Positions 1 through 10,657 are shown, counted from the first letter of the stretch. The stretch is 64,000 nt of DNA from Paenochrobactrum gallinarii (GCF_014205685.1 NZ_JACIIU010000003.1:62001-126000), one strand, 5' to 3'. The notes: generated from the letters alone by a model not told the origin. Made by a program: numbers and translations.

Positions 1-180
1 CCCTGAAGATATGCTGGCGCCAACACCGAAAAAATGAGATATTTTGCAATGTCAGCGCGGTTTTACAGTTAAAATCGCGCTGCGTCGTTCACTAAATGGA
101 TACAATTAGTCGACCAAGCACTGACTTTTATGGACAGCATACAAGGTGTATTTAATCTGTAATTACAAACGGAGATACCT

Positions 181-594
181 ATGTCATTCCAAAGTGAAAC
201 TGCAAATTCCGGCCTTAACAGCATTGCTGTTCTTATCGGCCGTGTTTTTATTTCCATCCTGTTTATTCTTGCCGGTTGGGCTAAGCTGACCGCAATCGGC
301 GGCACCGCCGGTTATTTTGGTTCACTCGGTCTGCCAATGCCAACTGTCACCGCAGTTCTGGTTGGTCTGATTGAGTTTCTCGGTGGCCTTGCAATTCTCA
401 TCGGCTTCCAGACCCGTATCGCTGCTGTGATTGTTGCCCTCTTCACCATCGGTGCCATTCTGGTGGCTCATATGGATTTCTCTGATGGCCTCAATGTTAT
501 GATGGCACAGAAAAATCTGGCCATTGCCGGTGGTCTTCTGGCTCTGGCAGCATATGGTGCCGGCAGCTATTCGGTTGACGCAAAACTACGTTAA
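181..594 (+). CDS. DoxX family membrane protein
   Basis: A 137-residue integral membrane protein of the DoxX family. Four hydrophobic segments are visible at about residues 14-34, 55-77, 80-97 and 108-128, with the family's early RVFISILFILAG segment. The family occurs in many bacteria and is often tied to redox or oxidative-stress tolerance, but its biochemical activity is poorly defined. The ATG follows CGGAGATACCT, a good ribosome binding site. A strong terminator follows, so the gene is probably transcribed alone. No partner gene is adjacent that would narrow the role. Family assignment is confident; function is not. Confidence 0.85.
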   Translation: MSFQSETANSGLNSIAVLIGRVFISILFILAGWAKLTAIGGTAGYFGSLGLPMPTVTAVLVGLIEFLGGLAILIGFQTRIAAVIVALFTIGAILVAHMDFSDGLNVMMAQKNLAIAGGLLALAAYGAGSYSVDAKLR

Positions 595-617
595 TCAAAT
601 CCCCCGCCTGATATTTT

Positions 618-650
618 TAAAAAGCCGTGCCTTACCCGCACGGCTTTTTA
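618..650 (+). terminator. Rho-independent terminator after the DoxX gene
   Basis: Inverted repeat with arms TAAAAAGCCGTGC and GCACGGCTTTTTA and a short loop. The A-rich 5' and T-rich 3' flanks make it potentially bidirectional. It lies 24 bp after the DoxX stop codon. Confidence 0.85.
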
Positions 651-834
651 GCATTTACTTATATAAAAAATCGAATTATTCCTATGCATGTTTAATAATA
701 TCCGGCAGCAAAACCAGTCAAAGATAATATTCAAACCGGCTTTTGGCCACGCATAGCCTGCTTATTTTTTTGCTGTCTTTAATGCCCATGCCGCCCCTCA
801 AGGCACAATTTTATTTTATTGATCAGAGATTATT

Positions 835-2070
835 ATGGCTCTTTCACCCGCACCAAATGGCCAGCTCAATGCGGCTACCCCACCTCATGAAAATTACACT
901 TCAGCACTTTCCAGCCTCGCGGCACTGTTCTTCTTATTTGGTTTCATCACCTGTCTGAATGATATTCTCATTCCACATTTAAAGGGTGTCTTTCAGCTGA
1001 ATTACACCCAGACAATGCTGATCCAGTTTTGTTATTTCGGCGCTTATTTTATTGTCTCGGTTCCTGCCAGCGCCCTCATCAGCCGTATTTCTTACAAGTG
1101 GGGCATTGTTGTCGGCTTACTTATGGCGGCACTTGGCTGTGTCTTATTCATTCCGGCCGCCTCTTATAAAACGTACGAACTCTTTTTAGGCGCACTCTTT
1201 GTTTTGGCTTCCGGCGTTACCATTTTGCAGGTCGCAGCCAATCCTTACATCACCATTCTCGGCTCACAAGAAACCTCAGCCAGCCGCCTGAGCCTTACAC
1301 AAGCCTTCAACTCGCTTGGCACCACTCTCGCACCGTTTTTTGGCTCTTACCTGATCCTTTCTGCTGCCGTATCCGATGCAGAGTCCGGAGCCGATAGTGT
1401 GCGCGTTCCCTATCTGTTGCTGAGCCTTGCTTTATTGCTGCTCGCCATCATTTTCGCAGCTCTGAAACTGCCGGATGTGCGGCGCAAAATCGAAGTGCAA
1501 GAGGTAGCAGAAGGCTCCGCATGGCACTATCGCCATTTGCTGCTAGGCACAGTTGGCATTTTTCTTTATGTCGGCGCAGAGGTCAGTATCGGCAGCTTTT
1601 TGGTCAATTTTTTACACCTGCCTGAAATTGCTGGCCTACCGGAAAACCAAGCCGCACATTATGTTTCTTTCTATTGGGGCGGAGCGATGCTTGGCCGCTT
1701 TATCGGCTCAGCTGTGATGCGCTATGCCGATAGCCGCAAAGTGCTTGCCTTCAATGCTTCGATGGCAATTTTGCTCTTGATTGTTACTGTACTCACCAAT
1801 GGTTCACTGGCCATGTGGGCGGTTTTGTCGATTGGCTTATTCAACTCGATCATGTTCCCCACCATCTTCAGCCTTGCGGTTAATGGCTTAGGCAAACATA
1901 CCAGCCAAGCATCCGGTATTATATGTCTGGCAATTGTTGGCGGTGCGATTGTTCCGCTCCTGCAAGGCATGATAGCTGACTATATCGGCGTGCACCTGGC
2001 TTATATCATGCCCGTTATTTGTTATATTTATATCGGCTACTATGCTTTGATCGGCAGCAAGCCTGTTTGA
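835..2070 (+). CDS. gluP: Glucose/galactose MFS transporter (GluP/FucP family)
   Basis: A 411-residue major facilitator with about 12 membrane segments. It resembles the Brucella GluP and E. coli FucP sugar:proton symporters. The N-terminal [19 protein letters not shown] segment and the later [10 protein letters not shown] segment are typical of this subfamily. It would import glucose, galactose or a similar hexose across the inner membrane. The first 25 residues are a hydrophilic leader before membrane segment 1. The gene has its own promoter region of about 180 bp and ends at a bidirectional terminator shared with convergent hisG, so it appears monocistronic. Subfamily is confident; the exact sugar is inferred. 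Confidence 0.85.
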   Translation: MALSPAPNGQLNAATPPHENYTSALSSLAALFFLFGFITCLNDILIPHLKGVFQLNYTQTMLIQFCYFGAYFIVSVPASALISRISYKWGIVVGLLMAALGCVLFIPAASYKTYELFLGALFVLASGVTILQVAANPYITILGSQETSASRLSLTQAFNSLGTTLAPFFGSYLILSAAVSDAESGADSVRVPYLLLSLALLLLAIIFAALKLPDVRRKIEVQEVAEGSAWHYRHLLLGTVGIFLYVGAEVSIGSFLVNFLHLPEIAGLPENQAAHYVSFYWGGAMLGRFIGSAVMRYADSRKVLAFNASMAILLLIVTVLTNGSLAMWAVLSIGLFNSIMFPTIFSLAVNGLGKHTSQASGIICLAIVGGAIVPLLQGMIADYIGVHLAYIMPVICYIYIGYYALIGSKPV

Positions 2071-2073
2071 AAC

Positions 2074-2103
2074 AAAAAAGCCGGTCATCACTGACCGGCT
2101 TTT
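2074..2103. terminator. Bidirectional terminator between gluP and hisG
   Basis: Hairpin with AAAAAAGCCGGTCA and TGACCGGCTTTT arms. The A run on one side and T run on the other serve the convergent genes on both strands. Confidence 0.85.
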
Positions 2104-2118
2104 GATGCCTGTAGTCTA

Positions 2119-2820
2119 TCAGTCAATATTGCTTATTCCTTGACGAATACGCGCAATCACATCCTGCACACGCGGATGATCAAGATTACGCCGTGCGGCC
2201 ACCAGACAGGCTTGTGAACGCAGGATCACGCCATCTTCAAGCACTTTGAGCTTGTTCGCGCGCAAAGTGGAACCGGTCGAGGTAATATCGACAATCATGT
2301 CCGCTGAACCCGCCGCAGGCGCACCTTCTGTTGCCCCCAGACTTTCCACAATGCGGTAAACCTGAATGCCGTGTTTTTGTGAGAAAAACTGCTGGGTCAG
2401 GCGCCAATATTTAGTGGCAATACGCAAACGGCGACCATGACGCTGGCGGAAATCTGCTGCCACATCATCCAGATCAGCCATAGTCGTCACATCGCGCCAC
2501 ACTTCCGGCAGCGCCACCACCACATCGGCATGGCCAAAACCAAGCGGCACTTCAATGCTCACGCGCTCATCGGCATGGGCTAAAGTTTCGCGGATCAGGT
2601 CTTCTCCCGTTACGCCTAAATCAACCGAACCATAGCCCAGCTCGCGTGCAATTTCAGAAGCCGACAAAAACAAAATGTCGAGATCATCCACGCCTTCAAC
2701 GCGGGCGCGATAATTACGATCATCGTCCGGCAAAATCACCTTGAATCCGGCAGCACCGAGAATTTCCAATGATTTTTCTTTTAGCCGCCCCTTGGACGGC
2801 AGTGCTAAAACGACACTCAT
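2119..2820 (-). CDS. hisG: ATP phosphoribosyltransferase, short-form catalytic subunit
   Basis: A 233-residue HisG of the short form. It condenses ATP with PRPP to phosphoribosyl-ATP, the committed step of histidine synthesis. The protein opens with LALPSKGRL, and the PRPP-binding stretch near residue 170 reads [17 protein letters not shown] in part. Short HisG lacks the C-terminal regulatory ACT-like domain and needs HisZ for activity. HisZ is encoded immediately upstream with a 4-bp ATGA overlap, which suggests translational coupling. It is the last gene of the hisS-hisZ-hisG operon and ends at a terminator. No odd features. Confidence 0.95.
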   Translation of the reverse strand: MSVVLALPSKGRLKEKSLEILGAAGFKVILPDDDRNYRARVEGVDDLDILFLSASEIARELGYGSVDLGVTGEDLIRETLAHADERVSIEVPLGFGHADVVVALPEVWRDVTTMADLDDVAADFRQRHGRRLRIATKYWRLTQQFFSQKHGIQVYRIVESLGATEGAPAAGSADMIVDITSTGSTLRANKLKVLEDGVILRSQACLVAARRNLDHPRVQDVIARIRQGISNID

Positions 2821-3941
2821 AACGGCTCTCCGGCAAGTTTGCGCAACCGGTCAAGCCAGATAGAAAACCCGACGCCGGGAATAGGTTCGCTGGCACCCAG
2901 CATGGTCAGCAGACGGTCATAGCGACCGCCACCGACAATCACCTGTTCCTCGCCATCTGCCGTCTGGCGGATTTCATAAACAAGGCCGGTGTAATAATCG
3001 AGCGGACGACCAAAAGAGGCATCATAAATAAGCTTGTCCGTATCAATGCCGCTGGCAGCAATGGCACGCGCACGCGCTTCAAATTTCTGGATTGCTGATG
3101 CCAGATCCAGATCATGATCGGCTGCAAAAGCTCGCAATGTAACCGTTGCCACATTGAGAGACGCCCGAATATCGAGAAAACCTTGCAAGGCAGATAGAGC
3201 AGCAGCCGGAAATTTAATGGCGGCCAGATCTTCTTTTTCAATCAGACGGCGGGCAATTTCTGCTGGTGTACGGCCAGCGGAAGGCGAAATACCTGCCTCC
3301 TGCATTTCCAGCTCCAGCACTTGCGCCAGTCCTGCTTCATCGCCTTCTGCGATCAGTGCCATTATATTATCAGGCAGCTGATCCTGTGGTTGCGGAGCAG
3401 ACAAATCCGCCAGTGTTGTGCCTAAACTTTTCTCGTCACCAAAAGCACGCAGCAGTTTTTTGCGCCAGCCTTGCGGCAGGCCAAGTGCCTTAACAAGGGC
3501 GGCAAAAACCGCCTGATCACCCAGCACAATGTCAAAATGAACATCAGGGGCAGCAGCCTTCACACAAGCCAGCGCATCCGCGATAGAACGGGCATCCGAA
3601 GAAGCCTCGTCCGTCTCGCCTAAATCTTCGATGCCGGCTTGCAAAAACTCGCTCGCACCATCACGGCGCTGGCGGAACACTTCACCCAAATAAGCGTAAC
3701 GCTTCGGTGTGGCGGCATTCAAGGCAATATGATTACGGCAGACGGGTATTGTAAACTCCGGACGCAAGCACAGACTGTCGCCATTCTCATTTTCAGTGAG
3801 AAAAATACGTCTGCGCAAATCTTCGCCCGCCATATCCAGAAAAGGATCAGCAGGCTGAATCAGCGGAATAGATACCAGATCCGCTTCCATGCTGGTCAGC
3901 GCGGAAGAAAGATCGCGAATAAGAGAAGAATTACCCGTCAT
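2817..3941 (-). CDS. hisZ: ATP phosphoribosyltransferase regulatory subunit HisZ
   Basis: A 374-residue HisRS paralogue that has lost aminoacylation and serves as the regulatory partner of short HisG. Class II synthetase-like pieces are recognisable, including [12 protein letters not shown] near residues 57-68 and the [11 protein letters not shown] and GGGRYDRLL stretches near the C-terminus. There is no anticodon-binding domain, which explains why it is shorter than the adjacent HisRS. It starts 4 bp after the hisS stop and overlaps hisG by 4 bp. The gene pair shows the ancestral synthetase and its paralogue side by side, as in other Rhizobiales. Confidence 0.93.
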   Translation of the reverse strand: MTGNSSLIRDLSSALTSMEADLVSIPLIQPADPFLDMAGEDLRRRIFLTENENGDSLCLRPEFTIPVCRNHIALNAATPKRYAYLGEVFRQRRDGASEFLQAGIEDLGETDEASSDARSIADALACVKAAAPDVHFDIVLGDQAVFAALVKALGLPQGWRKKLLRAFGDEKSLGTTLADLSAPQPQDQLPDNIMALIAEGDEAGLAQVLELEMQEAGISPSAGRTPAEIARRLIEKEDLAAIKFPAAALSALQGFLDIRASLNVATVTLRAFAADHDLDLASAIQKFEARARAIAASGIDTDKLIYDASFGRPLDYYTGLVYEIRQTADGEEQVIVGGGRYDRLLTMLGASEPIPGVGFSIWLDRLRKLAGEPL

Positions 3942-3945
3942 GCGA

Positions 3946-5457
3946 TTAACTCAAACCTTTCGCGCGGTCATCTGCCTGAGCCGCCAAGATTTTTTGAACC
4001 TCGGTGACTAAATCCTGCTCTTTGACAGTGACCTGAGCCGGACGACTGGCGCGCCACTCTTCATTGCTTTCAATTTCACCGGAAAGACGCTTGCCTTCGA
4101 TCAAATCTTTAATCTGCACTTCGCCTTGCGCGCGCTCATCACCACCTTGAATGATGGCCAGCGGCGAATTGCGACGATCAGCATATTTCAACTGATTGCC
4201 GAATTTCTTCCAATTGCCCTGATACATCTCGGCGCGGATACCTGCATCACGAAGGCTCTGGGTAAATTTCTGATAATGGCCCAAGCTTTCCGCATCACCA
4301 TCCATGACGGTGACGAGAACCGGTGCAATGGTTTCTTCCTGCCCGATTTTACCGAGATTTTTCAAGGCAGTCATCAAGCGTGACACACCAATGGAAAAAC
4401 CGGTTGCCGGAACCGGCTGGCCGCGGAAGCGCGACACCAGACCGTCATAGCGGCCACCGCCACCGACAGAACCGAATACAACTTTTTCACCTTTTTCATT
4501 GGTGACATCAAATTGCAATTCGGCTTCATAAACAGGGCCGGTATAATATTCGAGACCGCGCACAACTGACGGATCGATTTTCACGCGACCCTGATAGTTG
4601 CCGGCATCAAATAGTGCCTGCATCTGCGCAAGTTCTTCCACGCCTTCAACACCGCGTGCATTGCCTTCAACCACTTTGCGCAAATTGGCAATGGTCTGCT
4701 GGCCATCTTCGCTGCCTGCCGCAGTAAATTCCAGCACTTTGGCAATCGCTGCCGCATCCAGTCCGGCGCCTTTGGTAAAATCGCCCGATTCATCGCGGCG
4801 GCCTTCGCCGAGCAGCAGCTTCACGCCTTCTTCGCCGAACTTGTCGAGCTTATCGACCGCGCGCAAAACATTAAGGCGGCGATTGGCATTTTCATCACCT
4901 GCCAAGCCGATCGATTCCAGCACGCCGTCCAGTACCTTGCGGTTGTTAACGCGAATAACATAATCACCACGGGCGATGCCTAAGCGCTCCAGCGTATCCG
5001 CAGCCATCATGCACATTTCCGCATCAGCTGCGACACCCGGTGCGCCCACTGTATCAGCATCAAATTGCATGAACTGACGGAAACGGCCAGGGCCCGGCTT
5101 TTCGTTGCGGAATACCCAACCATTGCGATAGGTGCGGAACGGCAACTGAATTTCATTGAAGTTTTCAGCAACGTGACGGGCAAGCGGCGCGGTCAGATCA
5201 TAACGCAGCGACAGCCATTGCTCATCATCATCCTGCAGTGAAAACACGCCTTCATTCGGACGATCCTGATCCGGCAGGAACTTGCCCAGCGCATCGGTAT
5301 ATTCCACCAGCGGTGTTTCAATCGGCTCAAAACCATATAATTCATAGACAGAGCGGATCGTCGCCAGCATTTTTTCTGCGGCGCGCAAATCCTCCGGCAC
5401 CCGGTCAACAAATCCACGTGGCAAACGCGCTTTCATTTTAGCGGTTTTATCCGTCAT
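3946..5457 (-). CDS. hisS: Histidyl-tRNA synthetase
   Basis: A 503-residue class II histidyl-tRNA synthetase. It charges tRNA-His in the cytoplasm. Motif 2 spans about residues 116-138 ([18 protein letters not shown]), the substrate motif [14 protein letters not shown] about 301-314 and [10 protein letters not shown] about 332-341. Motif 3 is near 351-360 and an anticodon-binding domain fills the C-terminus. It is longer than E. coli HisRS (about 424 residues), as expected of the divergent alphaproteobacterial form that recognises tRNA-His without G-1:C73. The window's own tRNA-His at 51661-51737 has exactly that character. First gene of the hisS-hisZ-hisG operon. Confidence 0.95.
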   Translation of the reverse strand: MTDKTAKMKARLPRGFVDRVPEDLRAAEKMLATIRSVYELYGFEPIETPLVEYTDALGKFLPDQDRPNEGVFSLQDDDEQWLSLRYDLTAPLARHVAENFNEIQLPFRTYRNGWVFRNEKPGPGRFRQFMQFDADTVGAPGVAADAEMCMMAADTLERLGIARGDYVIRVNNRKVLDGVLESIGLAGDENANRRLNVLRAVDKLDKFGEEGVKLLLGEGRRDESGDFTKGAGLDAAAIAKVLEFTAAGSEDGQQTIANLRKVVEGNARGVEGVEELAQMQALFDAGNYQGRVKIDPSVVRGLEYYTGPVYEAELQFDVTNEKGEKVVFGSVGGGGRYDGLVSRFRGQPVPATGFSIGVSRLMTALKNLGKIGQEETIAPVLVTVMDGDAESLGHYQKFTQSLRDAGIRAEMYQGNWKKFGNQLKYADRRNSPLAIIQGGDERAQGEVQIKDLIEGKRLSGEIESNEEWRASRPAQVTVKEQDLVTEVQKILAAQADDRAKGLS

Positions 5458-5590
5458 ATCTCATGCCCAATCACTGGTTATCACTTAATTATTGCGGCGC
5501 AGTGCCGCCTTTCCCTGTCCGTTTCCTAACCGATCAAATCCGGTGCGGCAAGGCATATATAGTCAAATGACGCTACCAAACTGCCAGCAA

Positions 5591-6271
5591 TCAAGCTACA
5601 GGACGCTTGAACGCCGCCCGCATAGCGTCAATCTTGTCGCGGCAATGGCAGCCCTCAATATGATCATTGATCAAACCCATTGCCTGCATAAAGGCATAAA
5701 CGGTTGTCGGCCCCACAAATGACCAGCCACGCTTCTTCAAATCCTTGGAGATTTTTGTCGATGTTGCCGAGGTCGGATTAGCAATTAAAGTCGGATAATC
5801 CACTATCTCAGGGCGCTCTGATTTATCCGGCTCAAAGCTCCAGAAATAAGCCGCCAGCGAGCCTTTTTCTGCAACCAGCTCAATTGCACGTTTGGCATTA
5901 TTGATAGTGGAGCGAATTTTGCTCTGATGGCGCACAATGCCTGCATCACCCAGCAGACGTGCCACATCATCCTCGCCATAAAGCGCAACTTTGTGAAAAT
6001 CAAAACCATCAAAAGCAGCACGGAAATTTTCACGTTTACGCAAAATCGTCAGCCATGACAGACCAGACTGGAAACCCTCCAAGCAAATCTTTTCAAACAG
6101 GCGCTGATCACTATCAACGGGATGCCCCCATTCATGATCGTGATAATGGAGATAATCAGGCAAGGTTCCCGGCCAAAAACAGCGGATTTTCCGGTCTTCA
6201 CCTTTAATAAGTCCGGCTGCCAAGCCGTTCTCAATCGCCTGCTCGCTATCACTCACTGACTTTGCCTTCAA
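5591..6271 (-). CDS. tag: DNA-3-methyladenine glycosylase I
   Basis: A 226-residue Tag-family base-excision glycosylase that removes 3-methyladenine from alkylated DNA. The zinc-binding residues expected from E. coli Tag are present: Cys and His in IRCFWP...YHDHEWG near residues 30-47, and His and Cys in INDHIEGCHC near the C-terminus. The core EGFQSGLSWLTILRKRENFR and the KKRGWSFVGPTT segment are also typical. The N-terminus carries about 28 extra residues compared with E. coli, so an internal start cannot be excluded. It is separated from hisS by 133 bp and probably has its own promoter. Confidence 0.93.
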   Translation of the reverse strand: MKAKSVSDSEQAIENGLAAGLIKGEDRKIRCFWPGTLPDYLHYHDHEWGHPVDSDQRLFEKICLEGFQSGLSWLTILRKRENFRAAFDGFDFHKVALYGEDDVARLLGDAGIVRHQSKIRSTINNAKRAIELVAEKGSLAAYFWSFEPDKSERPEIVDYPTLIANPTSATSTKISKDLKKRGWSFVGPTTVYAFMQAMGLINDHIEGCHCRDKIDAMRAAFKRPVA

Positions 6272-6446
6272 AAATCATCATTTTAAAATCTTTTTAACCA
6301 CAAATCATAAGATCAGACTAACTACAATTCGTAAACTCGCTGATTATTTAAAATTTAACACCAGATAGCACCAAGCTGTTTACTATTCCGTTGGGTTTAT
6401 CAGCGATGATCGTGTGATTACACCAGTGCTTTCAGGATTTACCTTC

Positions 6447-6587
6447 ATGCAGCCAAGACATCTTTTATTAATTGCTTCGGTCTTTGCAGTCAGTGTTTCT
6501 GCGGTTTCGGCGACAGCTGTTCTGGCCAATGCACCAACGCAAACGGCACAGGCAGTGAAAATCACTCCCCATGCCGCTCAACACTGA
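6447..6587 (+). CDS. Small exported peptide, 46 residues, unknown function
   Basis: An open frame for 46 residues. It starts MQPRHLLLIASVFAVSVSAV and has a classic signal-peptide shape: a basic N-terminus, a hydrophobic core to about residue 26, and an Ala-x-Ala site (VLANA) near 25-29. The remaining 17-20 residues are polar and end in PHAAQH. An AGGA sequence sits 9 bp before the ATG. It lies alone between divergent tag and the 3' end of glcF. No family is recognised. Short length makes the call moderate; the signal-like pattern is the main support. Confidence 0.5.
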   Translation: MQPRHLLLIASVFAVSVSAVSATAVLANAPTQTAQAVKITPHAAQH

Positions 6588-6610
6588 TAGTTTAACTTTT
6601 AACGCCTGAA

Positions 6611-7912
6611 TTAAGCCGCCAAAGCACTCAATTCCACCGGCTTTGGCCCGCCATATGCCCAGTCAAGCAGCTCGACAGTGTGCACAATCGGCAAACCAGT
6701 GCCGCCCGCAATCTGCGTCATGCAACCAATATTACCCGTGGCAATCAAAGCCGCACCGGTTGCTTCAATATTTCCCACTTTTCGCGTCCGCAATTTCGCA
6801 GCGATTTCCGGCTGCATAATGTTGTAGGTTCCGGCGGAACCACAGCACAAATGCCCTTCCAAAGGCTCACGCACTTCAAAACCTGCCAGCACCAGCAAAT
6901 CTTTTGGCTGACGGGTGATTTTTTGCCCGTGCTGCATTGAACAGGCCGAATGATAAGCAACACTTAAAGCTTTCGGGCTTTCAGGCTTTGGCAATTCAAG
7001 CGTCACCAAATATTCAGTCACATCTTTGGCCAAAGCTGAAACTCGTGCAGCTTTTTCTGCATATTGCTCATCCAGACGCAGCATATAACCATAATCTTTA
7101 ATGGTCGTGCCGCAACCTGAAGCGGTGATAATAATGGCATCCAAGCCACCTGCTTCAATCTCGCGCGTCCAGACATCGACATTATGGCGCGCCTGTTGCA
7201 ACGCTTCTTCTTCGCGCCCCATATGATGCACCAGCGAGCCGCAGCAGCCCTCGCCCTTCGGCATCACCACTTCAATATTAAAGCGTGCGAGAAGACGCAA
7301 AGTCGCTTCATTAATGCCGGGTTTTAACACCGGCTGCGCACAACCATTTAAAATCGCTACACGACCACGGCTCTGTTGTGGCTTTACAGGCTCAAGTGTT
7401 GATTTTGGTGCAATTTCAGAGGGTGCCAAGCGCAGCATTGCGGCATAGGGTTTCAGCGCATCAAATTTATCAAATACAGGCGCCAGCGGGCGACCAAGCT
7501 TTGCCATCCGCAGCGCCAAACGGAAACGCGCCGGATAGGGCAGGATTTTCGCCAAAATGCCGCGTGTGATGCGGTTCATCAACGGACGCTGATAGGTCTT
7601 TTCAATATGGGCGCGCGCATGATCAACCAGATGCATATAATTAACACCGGACGGACATGTGCTCATGCAGGAAAGGCAAGACAAACAGCGATCGACATGA
7701 CGTACGATTTCCTCATCCGCGTCACGGCCGTTTTCAAGCATATCTTTGATGAGATAGATACGGCCACGCGGGCTGTCCAGCTCATTGCCGAGTGTCACAT
7801 AGGTCGGGCAAGTGGCAGTGCAAAACCCGCAATGCACGCATTCACGCAGAATTTTTTCTGCTTCATTGACTGCCGGATCCAGCAATTGTTCAGGGCTGAA
7901 ATTCGTCTGCAT
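6611..7912 (-). CDS. glcF: Glycolate oxidase iron-sulfur subunit GlcF
   Basis: A 433-residue GlcF. Two ferredoxin-type cysteine clusters are visible at about residues 26-36 (CVHCGFCTATCP) and 79-89 (CLSCLSCMSTCP). Two CCG-domain motifs follow (GEGCCGSLVHH near 220 and GHLCCGSAGTYN near 355). It carries electrons from the GlcD/GlcE flavoprotein to the membrane quinone pool when glycolate is oxidised to glyoxylate. It is the last gene of glcDEF, with 3 bp between glcE and glcF. Glyoxylate metabolism also links it to isocitrate lyase at the right end of the window. Confidence 0.94.
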   Translation of the reverse strand: MQTNFSPEQLLDPAVNEAEKILRECVHCGFCTATCPTYVTLGNELDSPRGRIYLIKDMLENGRDADEEIVRHVDRCLSCLSCMSTCPSGVNYMHLVDHARAHIEKTYQRPLMNRITRGILAKILPYPARFRLALRMAKLGRPLAPVFDKFDALKPYAAMLRLAPSEIAPKSTLEPVKPQQSRGRVAILNGCAQPVLKPGINEATLRLLARFNIEVVMPKGEGCCGSLVHHMGREEEALQQARHNVDVWTREIEAGGLDAIIITASGCGTTIKDYGYMLRLDEQYAEKAARVSALAKDVTEYLVTLELPKPESPKALSVAYHSACSMQHGQKITRQPKDLLVLAGFEVREPLEGHLCCGSAGTYNIMQPEIAAKLRTRKVGNIEATGAALIATGNIGCMTQIAGGTGLPIVHTVELLDWAYGGPKPVELSALAA

Positions 7913-7915
7913 GTT

Positions 7916-9136
7916 TTAAGCTCCGGCCTGATTTTCAAACGGATAGATACGACCCGGATTGAGAATACGCTCGGGGTCAAATTGCCCCCGCAACCGCTCA
8001 CTCAGCAGTGCCAAGGCTTTTGGCTGCGGCTCAAACACATCTAAATTCGCGCGCATTTGCTCAGTTCCACGTACCAAAGTGGCATGACCGCCACCATATT
8101 TGGCAATGAGTTTACGCAATAACAGCGCTTCCGGGTCAGCTTCCATACGCAGCCAGGCCAAGCCGCCCTGCCAGTCATAAAAAGCGTCAACACCAGTGTG
8201 AAGGCGTAGTTCTGCCACCATCTGATGTGCCATCATCGGCGTCATGGATACACGCCAAACCGCGCGACTGCCTTGATCGACGAAAGGCAAAACATCCCTG
8301 ATTTCACGCCAAAGCGTGACGGATTGCGCCTCATCCAGCACTTCTATTTCGCCGCCGAGCAGCTCTTGCAGCTGCTTGCAACGATGTTTGACCGATGGTG
8401 CAAAGCCCTCAAGCCGCAAAACAGTGGCGGATTCCGCCCCCAAAGCACCGCCTAAAAACCGCCAGACAACACTGACCGGCAAATGCGCAGCAGAGGCAAC
8501 CTCTTCACGCGAGCCCATCGCCATCGCCATAATGCGGGCAGCCTGCTCATCATCAAGCCCGCGCACCGCCAATGTGGCAAAGGTTTCCGGCACCGGCAGC
8601 ACTTTAAAAGTCACTTCCGTCAATACGCCCAAAGTGCCCCATGAATTGGCCATGCCTTTGGAAAGATCATAACCGGTCACGTTTTTAACCACACGGCCAC
8701 CGGATTTAAACAATTCACCACGCCCCGATACCACCCGCACACCCAAAACATGGTCACGGGCAGAGCCTGATTTAATACGGCGCGGGCCGGTCAAATTGGT
8801 GGCAAGCATGCCGCCTATGGTGCCTTGCCCCGAGGGTTGCCCCAGCAAAGGGCCATAATCCATCGGCTCGAACTGGAAGGACTGATTGTTTTGCGCAAGC
8901 AATGCTTCAATCTCTGCCAGCGGTGTTCCAGCCTTGGCGCTGATCACCAGCTCATCCGGCTCATATAAAGTGATGCCGCTTAAAGCCGACATATCAAGCA
9001 CATGCTCGGTTGCAATCACACGGCCTTGCGTACGTTTGGAACCCTGACCAATGATTTCAAGCGCTTCGCCCGAACCTACGGCCTGTTTAACCAGTTCAAC
9101 AACGGCTGTTTCGTCTTTGGGATGAAAAATCGTCAT
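7916..9136 (-). CDS. glcE: Glycolate oxidase FAD-binding subunit GlcE
   Basis: A 406-residue FAD-binding type-4 (PCMH/VAO fold) protein. The N-terminal half carries the FAD-binding segment with IIGQGSKRTQGR near residues 25-36 and GQGTIGGMLATN near 103-114. The C-terminus has the typical LLSERLRGQFDPERILNPGR ending. It is the second flavin subunit of the glycolate oxidase complex. It lies between glcD (12 bp upstream) and glcF (3 bp downstream) on the same strand, so the operon structure supports the call. Confidence 0.93.
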   Translation of the reverse strand: MTIFHPKDETAVVELVKQAVGSGEALEIIGQGSKRTQGRVIATEHVLDMSALSGITLYEPDELVISAKAGTPLAEIEALLAQNNQSFQFEPMDYGPLLGQPSGQGTIGGMLATNLTGPRRIKSGSARDHVLGVRVVSGRGELFKSGGRVVKNVTGYDLSKGMANSWGTLGVLTEVTFKVLPVPETFATLAVRGLDDEQAARIMAMAMGSREEVASAAHLPVSVVWRFLGGALGAESATVLRLEGFAPSVKHRCKQLQELLGGEIEVLDEAQSVTLWREIRDVLPFVDQGSRAVWRVSMTPMMAHQMVAELRLHTGVDAFYDWQGGLAWLRMEADPEALLLRKLIAKYGGGHATLVRGTEQMRANLDVFEPQPKALALLSERLRGQFDPERILNPGRIYPFENQAGA

Positions 9137-9148
9137 AATGTTCTCGGC

Positions 9149-10657
9149 TTAAAAACGCGGCAAATCAGGAAATGCCAGTGCACCACGATGCACATGCATG
9201 CGGCCAAGCTCGGCACAACGGCGCAGTTGCGGAAACACCTTGCCCGGATTGAGCAAATGTTTCTCGTCAAATGCGCATTTCACCCGCATCTGGTGATCAA
9301 GATCAACCTCGTTGAACATTTCCGGCATCAGGTCACGCTTTTCAACGCCTACGCCATGCTCACCGGTCAACACACCGCCAACCTTGACGCAAAGGCGCAA
9401 AATATCAGCTCCGAATTCTTCGGCTGCCTGCAATTCCCCCGGAATATTCGCATCATAGAGGATCAGCGGATGCAGATTGCCGTCACCGGCATGAAACACA
9501 TTGGCGACACGAAGCCCGTGACGCACTGACATTTCACGCATACCTGCCAGTACTTCCGGCAAGGCTTTGCGCGGGATTGTACCATCCATACAGAGATAAT
9601 CCGGCGAAATGCGCCCGACCGCCGGAAAAGCCGCCTTGCGCCCTGCCCAGAAAGCATTGCGCTCTTCTTCGGAGCGCGACAACTGACATGTGGTTGAGCC
9701 ATTGCGCTGCGCAATCGCCTCCACCATTTCAATCAGATAATCCACTTCAACCGGCGGGCCATCGAGCTCCACAATCAGCAAAGCTTCCACATCCAGCGGA
9801 TAGCCGACTTTAACAAAATCTTCTGCCGCTTTGATGGCAGGACGATCCATCATTTCCATACCGCCCGGAATAATACCGGCGCCGATAATTTCTGCGACAC
9901 AGACACCTGCCTGCTCGCTGGATGGAAATCCGATCAGCACAGCGCGTGCTACTTCCGGTTTTTGCAAAATCCGCACGGTAACTTCCGTCACCACGCCCAG
10001 CAAACCTTCCGAGCCGGTCATCAGCCCCAGCATGTCATAGGCTTCACTGTCGAGATGTTTGCCACCGATGCGCAGCACTTCGCCGCTGATCAGCACCACT
10101 TCAAGGCCGAGCACATTATTAGCGGTCAGGCCATATTTAAGGCAATGCACACCACCGGAGTTTTCGGCAACATTACCACCGATAGAGCAGGCAATCTGGG
10201 AGGATGGATCAGGCGCATAATAAAAGCCCTCATGCTCCACCGCTTTGGTAATACCTAAATTGGTGACACCCGGCTGCACAACGGCGACACGGTTAGGATA
10301 ATCGACCTGCAAAATGCGATTAAAGCGCGACATCACCAAAAGCACCGCATCGCCTAAAGGCAAGGAGCCGCCGGAAAGCGAAGTGCCAGCGCCGCGCGGT
10401 ACAACACGGATCGAATTTTCATAGCAATAGCGCAAAACCTGCGACACCTGCTCAACCGTTTCCGGCAAAACCACCACTAAAGGCAGTTGCCGGTAGGCGG
10501 TCAGCGCGTCGCTTTCAAAAACGCGCATCGCATTGGTGCTGTCGACAACACCTTCACCCAAACCATTATTGGGCACAATCGCACGCAAAGCTGCAATAAT
10601 TTCATCGCGACGCGCCATGACTTTTTCGTCAAGCGCAGGCATTACCAATCCACTCAT
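9149..10657 (-). CDS. glcD: Glycolate oxidase catalytic flavoprotein subunit GlcD
   Basis: A 502-residue FAD-linked oxidase. The FAD-binding PRGAGTSLSGG motif lies near residues 80-90, and the C-terminal FAD-oxidase domain ends with FHAGDGNLHP and the GEHGVGVEKRD segment near 440. It oxidises glycolate to glyoxylate. I chose the ATG at 10657 because GAGGAGG lies just upstream; an in-frame ATG 45 bp further 5' lacks such a site. First gene of glcDEF. A LysR gene lies divergently upstream across about 245 bp that must hold the promoter. D-lactate or 2-hydroxyglutarate dehydrogenases share the fold, but the three-gene set argues for glycolate oxidase. Confidence 0.94.
   Translation of the reverse strand: MSGLVMPALDEKVMARRDEIIAALRAIVPNNGLGEGVVDSTNAMRVFESDALTAYRQLPLVVVLPETVEQVSQVLRYCYENSIRVVPRGAGTSLSGGSLPLGDAVLLVMSRFNRILQVDYPNRVAVVQPGVTNLGITKAVEHEGFYYAPDPSSQIACSIGGNVAENSGGVHCLKYGLTANNVLGLEVVLISGEVLRIGGKHLDSEAYDMLGLMTGSEGLLGVVTEVTVRILQKPEVARAVLIGFPSSEQAGVCVAEIIGAGIIPGGMEMMDRPAIKAAEDFVKVGYPLDVEALLIVELDGPPVEVDYLIEMVEAIAQRNGSTTCQLSRSEEERNAFWAGRKAAFPAVGRISPDYLCMDGTIPRKALPEVLAGMREMSVRHGLRVANVFHAGDGNLHPLILYDANIPGELQAAEEFGADILRLCVKVGGVLTGEHGVGVEKRDLMPEMFNEVDLDHQMRVKCAFDEKHLLNPGKVFPQLRRCAELGRMHVHRGALAFPDLPRF

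Noticed and set aside
524-727. Frame overlapping the 3' end of the DoxX gene
   Set aside because: It runs through the DoxX gene and its terminator in another frame and has no gene signals.
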